From positions 1 to 8,410 of the forward strand of contig JAIBDK010000086.1 in assembly GCA_024679435.1 (NCBI GenBank): a DNA stretch of 8,410 nt, in the 5' to 3' direction. The position numbers were made by a program, and so were the translations under genes. The DNA is from Gammaproteobacteria bacterium (GTDB lineage: Bacteria; Pseudomonadota; Gammaproteobacteria; Arenicellales; Poriferihabitantaceae). Each line of letters begins with the position of its first letter. The stretch's first letter is position 1. Of the stretch, positions 6,188 through 8,410 are shown one piece after another. The notes below the pieces were generated by a model that saw nothing but the letters and a program-made list of their open reading frames with translations, was not told where the DNA came from and did no database searches.

Positions 6188-8269
6188 ATGCAAAATCCTA
6201 TCAAATCAAGCTGGCACAACAGCACTTGCCCACATGATTGTCCTTCTGCGTGTTCCCTTCAGGTAGAAAAAATTGCCGCGGATAAAATTGGTCGTGTTAA
6301 GGGCGCAAAGCACAACACCTATACCGACGGAGTTATATGCGCCAAAGTTTCAAAATATGCAGAACGGACGCACCATCCCGACCGAATCCTGCGGCCTATG
6401 GTCAGGATTTCTCCTAAAAGCAATGAGCCAGAGTTTGCACCGATTAGCTGGGATGATGCCCTGGACATGCTTGTTAAAGAATTTAAAAAAGCCAGTGCTC
6501 GGAACGGTGCGGAGTCTGTATGGCCTTACTATTATGGTGGCACGATGGGACTGGTACATCAGGGAAGCAGTATCCGACTTGCCAATGAGTTTGGATTTTC
6601 CAGACTAAAACGCACCTTTTGCGTCCAAATTGCCTATGATGGCTGGACTGCCGGAGCAGGAGCCCGTTTGGGTAGCGACCCAAGGGAATTGGCAGATAGT
6701 GATTTAATTATTCTATGGGGTTGTAATGCTGCTGCAACCCAGATCAACGTCATGCATCATGTCGCCAGGGCTCGTAAAAAAGGTGCACGACTAATTGTCG
6801 TTGACCCATATGAAACACCTACCGCCAAAATCGCTGATCTCCATATTGCGCCGCGACCCGGAACCGATGGCGCTGTAGCTTGTGCGCTGATGCATATGCT
6901 ATTCAAACAAAAGTGCATTGACCGTGATTATATGGATCGCTATGCGCAACCCACAGCAGACCTTGAAAAACATCTACAAGACCGGGATCCGAAATGGGCA
7001 GAACACATTAGCGGGGTGCCCGCTGCGCAAATTGAGAAAATAGCCAACTGGTATGGGCAGACTCAAAAAAGCTATATACGGTTGGGTATTGGATTTACCC
7101 GACACCGTAACGGTGCCGTCAATGCGCATGCGGTTTCCTGCCTGCCGATATTAACGGGTGCCTGGAAATATCAGGGCGGTGGCGCACTATTATCCACCGG
7201 AGGCAACTTTCACCTGAAATCAGATTTGTTTGACGGAGTCGACTCCAAAGACCCTGAATCAAAATCTCCAACAGGGCGGATTCTGGATATGTCTGAAATT
7301 GGTAAGATCCTGTGCGGAGACAAGGGAGCACTGAAATACGGGCCACCGGTTAACGCGCTTCTGATTCAAAACACCAATCCTATGCTGGTTGCGCCGGATT
7401 TATCCCGGGTTAGAAAAGGACTTTCCCGCAACGATTTATTTGTGTGCGTCCACGAACAGTTTATGACAGAAACAGCCAAAATGGCTGACCTCATCCTGCC
7501 TGCTACCAGTTTTCCGGAACAGGGGGATATCTTTACAAGTTATGGGCATACCTTCATGCAGGTTACCGAAAAAATTATTGAAGCACCCGGCGATTGTCGC
7601 TCCAATCATGATCTTGTCAACGAACTGGCTCGTCGCCTCGGAACCAAGAACCGTTGCTTTAACATGTCGGAACAGGAGATGATTTCAGAAAGTCTTGATA
7701 TATCCGGTTATCCCAAGTCGAGTGAGTTTGTCGAACAGCATGTTTTGGACTGTGCGCAGCCCTTTGAGAAAAACCATTTTCTCGATGGGTTTCATTGGCC
7801 GGACAAACGTTTTCGATTCGCACCGGACTGGGAAGCCATAGGTCCGGGTGGTAAGAACATGCCAAAACTTCCGGATCACTGGAACGTAATTGATCAGCGC
7901 GACCAGCAGCACCCATTCAAACTGGTAGCAGCACCCTCCAGAGGTTATTTGAACAGCAGTTTCAACCAGAGCCCCTCTTCCATCAAGAGAGAGAAAAAAC
8001 CATGGCTGAAGATTCATCCTGATGCAGCCAAAAGATGCGGTCTAAAAAATGGCGAAATGGCAACAATCGGCAATCATCGGGGGTCCGTTACCGCAACCGT
8101 CAAATTCATGCAAAATATTCAGCCCGATACCGTTGTAGTAGAAGGAATCTGGCCCGCCAGCGCGTTTCCCGAAGGAATCGGAATCAACGTACTAATCAGC
8201 TCGGAGCCTGCAAGTCCCAACGGGGGTGCTGTGTTTCATGATACTGCGGTCTGGGTCAGGCCTGCCTGA
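6188..8269 (+). CDS. Molybdopterin oxidoreductase, DMSO reductase superfamily (CPHDCPSAC type)
   Basis: This is a 693-residue enzyme binding the bis-pterin molybdenum (or tungsten) cofactor and one 4Fe-4S cluster. The cluster ligands are Cys14, Cys18, Cys22 and Cys51 (C-X3-C-X3-C-X28-C). Cys145, in RTFCVQIAYDGW, aligns with the Mo-ligating Cys of NapA and the Sec of formate dehydrogenases, so a thiolate ligand is likely. DSDLIILWGCN (170-180) and ARLIVVDPYETPTAKIADLHI (200-220) are cofactor-binding core motifs. Residues from about 575 to the end form the dinucleotide-binding domain. The N-terminus has no twin-arginine signal, so the enzyme is cytoplasmic, and no iron-sulfur or membrane partner gene is adjacent within the window. 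Family members include oxidoreductases, hydroxylases and hydratases, so the reaction is open. The ATG at 6188 lacks a clear ribosome site. It directly follows the decarboxylase pair, so an aldehyde or its derivative is a reasonable guess at substrate. Confidence 0.94.
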   Translation: MQNPIKSSWHNSTCPHDCPSACSLQVEKIAADKIGRVKGAKHNTYTDGVICAKVSKYAERTHHPDRILRPMVRISPKSNEPEFAPISWDDALDMLVKEFKKASARNGAESVWPYYYGGTMGLVHQGSSIRLANEFGFSRLKRTFCVQIAYDGWTAGAGARLGSDPRELADSDLIILWGCNAAATQINVMHHVARARKKGARLIVVDPYETPTAKIADLHIAPRPGTDGAVACALMHMLFKQKCIDRDYMDRYAQPTADLEKHLQDRDPKWAEHISGVPAAQIEKIANWYGQTQKSYIRLGIGFTRHRNGAVNAHAVSCLPILTGAWKYQGGGALLSTGGNFHLKSDLFDGVDSKDPESKSPTGRILDMSEIGKILCGDKGALKYGPPVNALLIQNTNPMLVAPDLSRVRKGLSRNDLFVCVHEQFMTETAKMADLILPATSFPEQGDIFTSYGHTFMQVTEKIIEAPGDCRSNHDLVNELARRLGTKNRCFNMSEQEMISESLDISGYPKSSEFVEQHVLDCAQPFEKNHFLDGFHWPDKRFRFAPDWEAIGPGGKNMPKLPDHWNVIDQRDQQHPFKLVAAPSRGYLNSSFNQSPSSIKREKKPWLKIHPDAAKRCGLKNGEMATIGNHRGSVTATVKFMQNIQPDTVVVEGIWPASAFPEGIGINVLISSEPASPNGGAVFHDTAVWVRPA

Positions 8270-8410
8270 CTCGATTAGCCATTCCTGCTCCTCGAAATCG
8301 TTTTTTCTCAGAAACACTGGAAGATGCCGGCGTTGTCCGCCCAATAGACCAACTCCGAAGTGCCTCAACCTGCTCTCGCATGGTCTTCGACAAGGGAACA
8401 TTTTTTCCCA
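8256..8410 (-). CDS. Possible C-terminal end of a convergent gene (partial)
   Basis: On the minus strand a frame is open from the right window edge to TGA at 8256-8258, giving 50 residues (for example NVPLSKTMREQVEALRSW, then a Ser/Arg-rich tail). The first part looks like an amphipathic helix and the tail looks like an unstructured C-terminus, as often seen in real proteins. It would converge on the molybdopterin oxidoreductase gene and overlap its last 14 bp. I do not recognise the family, and a chance open frame of this length cannot be excluded. The interval 8270..8410 shows no other gene on the plus strand. Confidence 0.35.
   Translation of the reverse strand, partial: GKNVPLSKTMREQVEALRSWSIGRTTPASSSVSEKKRFRGAGMANRVRQA

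Noticed and set aside
8192..8401. 69-codon minus-strand frame starting MFPCRRPCESRL
   Set aside because: It runs deep into the molybdopterin oxidoreductase coding region and has a composition typical of a shadow frame; the other minus frame ending at 8256 is the better candidate.
1..8410. Mobile elements, CRISPR arrays, tRNA or toxin-antitoxin genes
   Set aside because: No transposase, spaced repeats, cloverleaf or recognisable toxin-antitoxin pair was found on either strand by eye.

Overview
The window reads as a chromosomal segment of a proteobacterium. A gammaproteobacterium is plausible, but this rests only on gene style: a PA4872-type oxaloacetate decarboxylase, moderate base composition and ordinary Shine-Dalgarno sites. 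I see no insertion sequences, phage genes, CRISPR arrays, tRNA or rRNA. The region looks like a catabolic cluster of soluble enzymes.

Left arm, minus strand. A PEP-mutase/isocitrate-lyase superfamily enzyme, probably an oxaloacetate decarboxylase (1427..2296), is followed downstream by a 419-bp interval. This interval is not empty: it encodes a probable 42-residue zinc-ribbon protein (1187..1315) and contains a palindrome that looks like an operator. Next comes a Rieske non-haem iron oxygenase alpha subunit that runs off the left edge and probably starts at TTG (1007).

Centre, 2297..2562. This is a divergent control region. It has a candidate sigma-70 promoter for the rightward genes, inside an interleaved set of 8-bp inverted and direct repeats.

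Right arm, plus strand. The order is an amidase-signature hydrolase (2563..3957), a 294-residue helical protein I cannot assign (4016..4900), the two subunits of a split thiamine-diphosphate 2-oxoacid decarboxylase resembling sulfopyruvate/phosphonopyruvate decarboxylase (4978..5511 and 5514..6119), and a cytoplasmic molybdopterin oxidoreductase with an N-terminal 4Fe-4S site (6188..8269). Gaps are short (2 to 77 bp) and show no clear terminators, so the five genes could be one operon. An open frame at the right edge on the minus strand may be the tail of a convergent gene.

How the genes may work together (inference). The Rieske enzyme could hydroxylate or dealkylate a substrate. The amidase could release ammonia or an amine. 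The two-subunit enzyme could decarboxylate a resulting 2-oxoacid to an aldehyde. The molybdenum enzyme could do a redox or hydration step, and the oxaloacetate decarboxylase could feed pyruvate to central metabolism. The substrate cannot be read from the sequence. A PEP-mutase-like gene beside a phosphonopyruvate-decarboxylase-like pair might suggest phosphonate biosynthesis, but the mutase hallmark motif is missing.
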